Of a DNA stretch of 16,494 nucleotides, positions 16,479 to 16,494 are shown in pieces. A program made the position numbers and the translations under genes. Position 1 is the stretch's first letter, and each line of letters opens with the position of its first letter. Origin of the DNA: Clostridiales bacterium (GTDB lineage: Bacteria; Bacillota; Clostridia; Tissierellales; Sedimentibacteraceae); the NCBI GenBank assembly GCA_003483345.1, contig DMWH01000186.1, positions 1 through 16,494 on the forward strand, in the 5' to 3' direction. The notes beneath the pieces are model-generated. The model was not told the DNA's origin. It was given only the letters and a program-made list of their open reading frames with translations, and did not search any database.

Positions 16479-16494
16479 AGTCATTTCATTTTTT

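Noticed and set aside
1..16494. tRNA or rRNA genes, or an integrase and attachment-site pair that would define a genomic island
   Set aside because: None could be found by reading either strand, so island borders are not claimed.

Overview
The window is AT-rich bacterial DNA. Near-consensus AGGAGG-type ribosome binding sites, several TTG/GTG starts, TTGACA/TACAAT-type and extended -10 promoters, and short tight intergenic gaps point to a low-GC Bacillota. Clostridia or Negativicutes is a guess; the sequence does not fix the genus. No tRNA, rRNA, CRISPR array, transposase or integrase is visible.

Layout. The left edge (1-361, minus strand) holds the start of a gene for a small excisionase/MerR-type helix-turn-helix protein. 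Its consensus promoter is surrounded by four copies of a 9-bp TATCGTACC-like site. A 17-bp perfect hairpin (500-540) separates it from the main block. From 15666 down to 582 there is one long set of ten codirectional minus-strand genes, in transcription order: PP-loop (PAPS-reductase-like) sulfur transferase with zinc ribbons and a ferredoxin-like tail; DUF4007 protein; 1210-residue P-loop ATPase; cysteine desulfurase; a 168-bp AT-rich gap with an inverted repeat and a candidate promoter; SF2 DEAH helicase; GHKL (MutL/Hsp90-type) ATPase; a 164-residue protein homologous to the C-terminal domain of the GHKL ATPase; a phospholipase-D-type nuclease; a DUF262 plus HNH nuclease; and a 98-residue unknown. 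On the right, divergently transcribed, is a YegP-like tandem DUF1508 gene (16037-16408) with its own extended -10 promoter and terminator.

Interpretation. The first four genes match the composition of the single-strand DNA phosphorothioation module SspABCD: SspD-like PP-loop enzyme, SspB-like DUF4007 protein, SspC-like ATPase, SspA-like cysteine desulfurase. The DUF262-HNH protein resembles SspE, the effector that senses phosphorothioate. The helicase, GHKL ATPase and PLD nuclease probably form a second restriction arm of the SspFGH kind. My assignment of individual F, G and H names is from memory, so those genes are left without symbols. If correct, this is one modification module feeding two restriction arms in a single locus, with the sulfur donor built in. 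The additions I do not recognise from described systems are the stand-alone copy of the GHKL C-terminal domain and the 98-residue last gene.

Regulation. Modification genes are read first from the divergent region at 15667-16036. The helicase group and the DUF262 gene each have a candidate internal promoter, so restriction could be tuned separately from modification.
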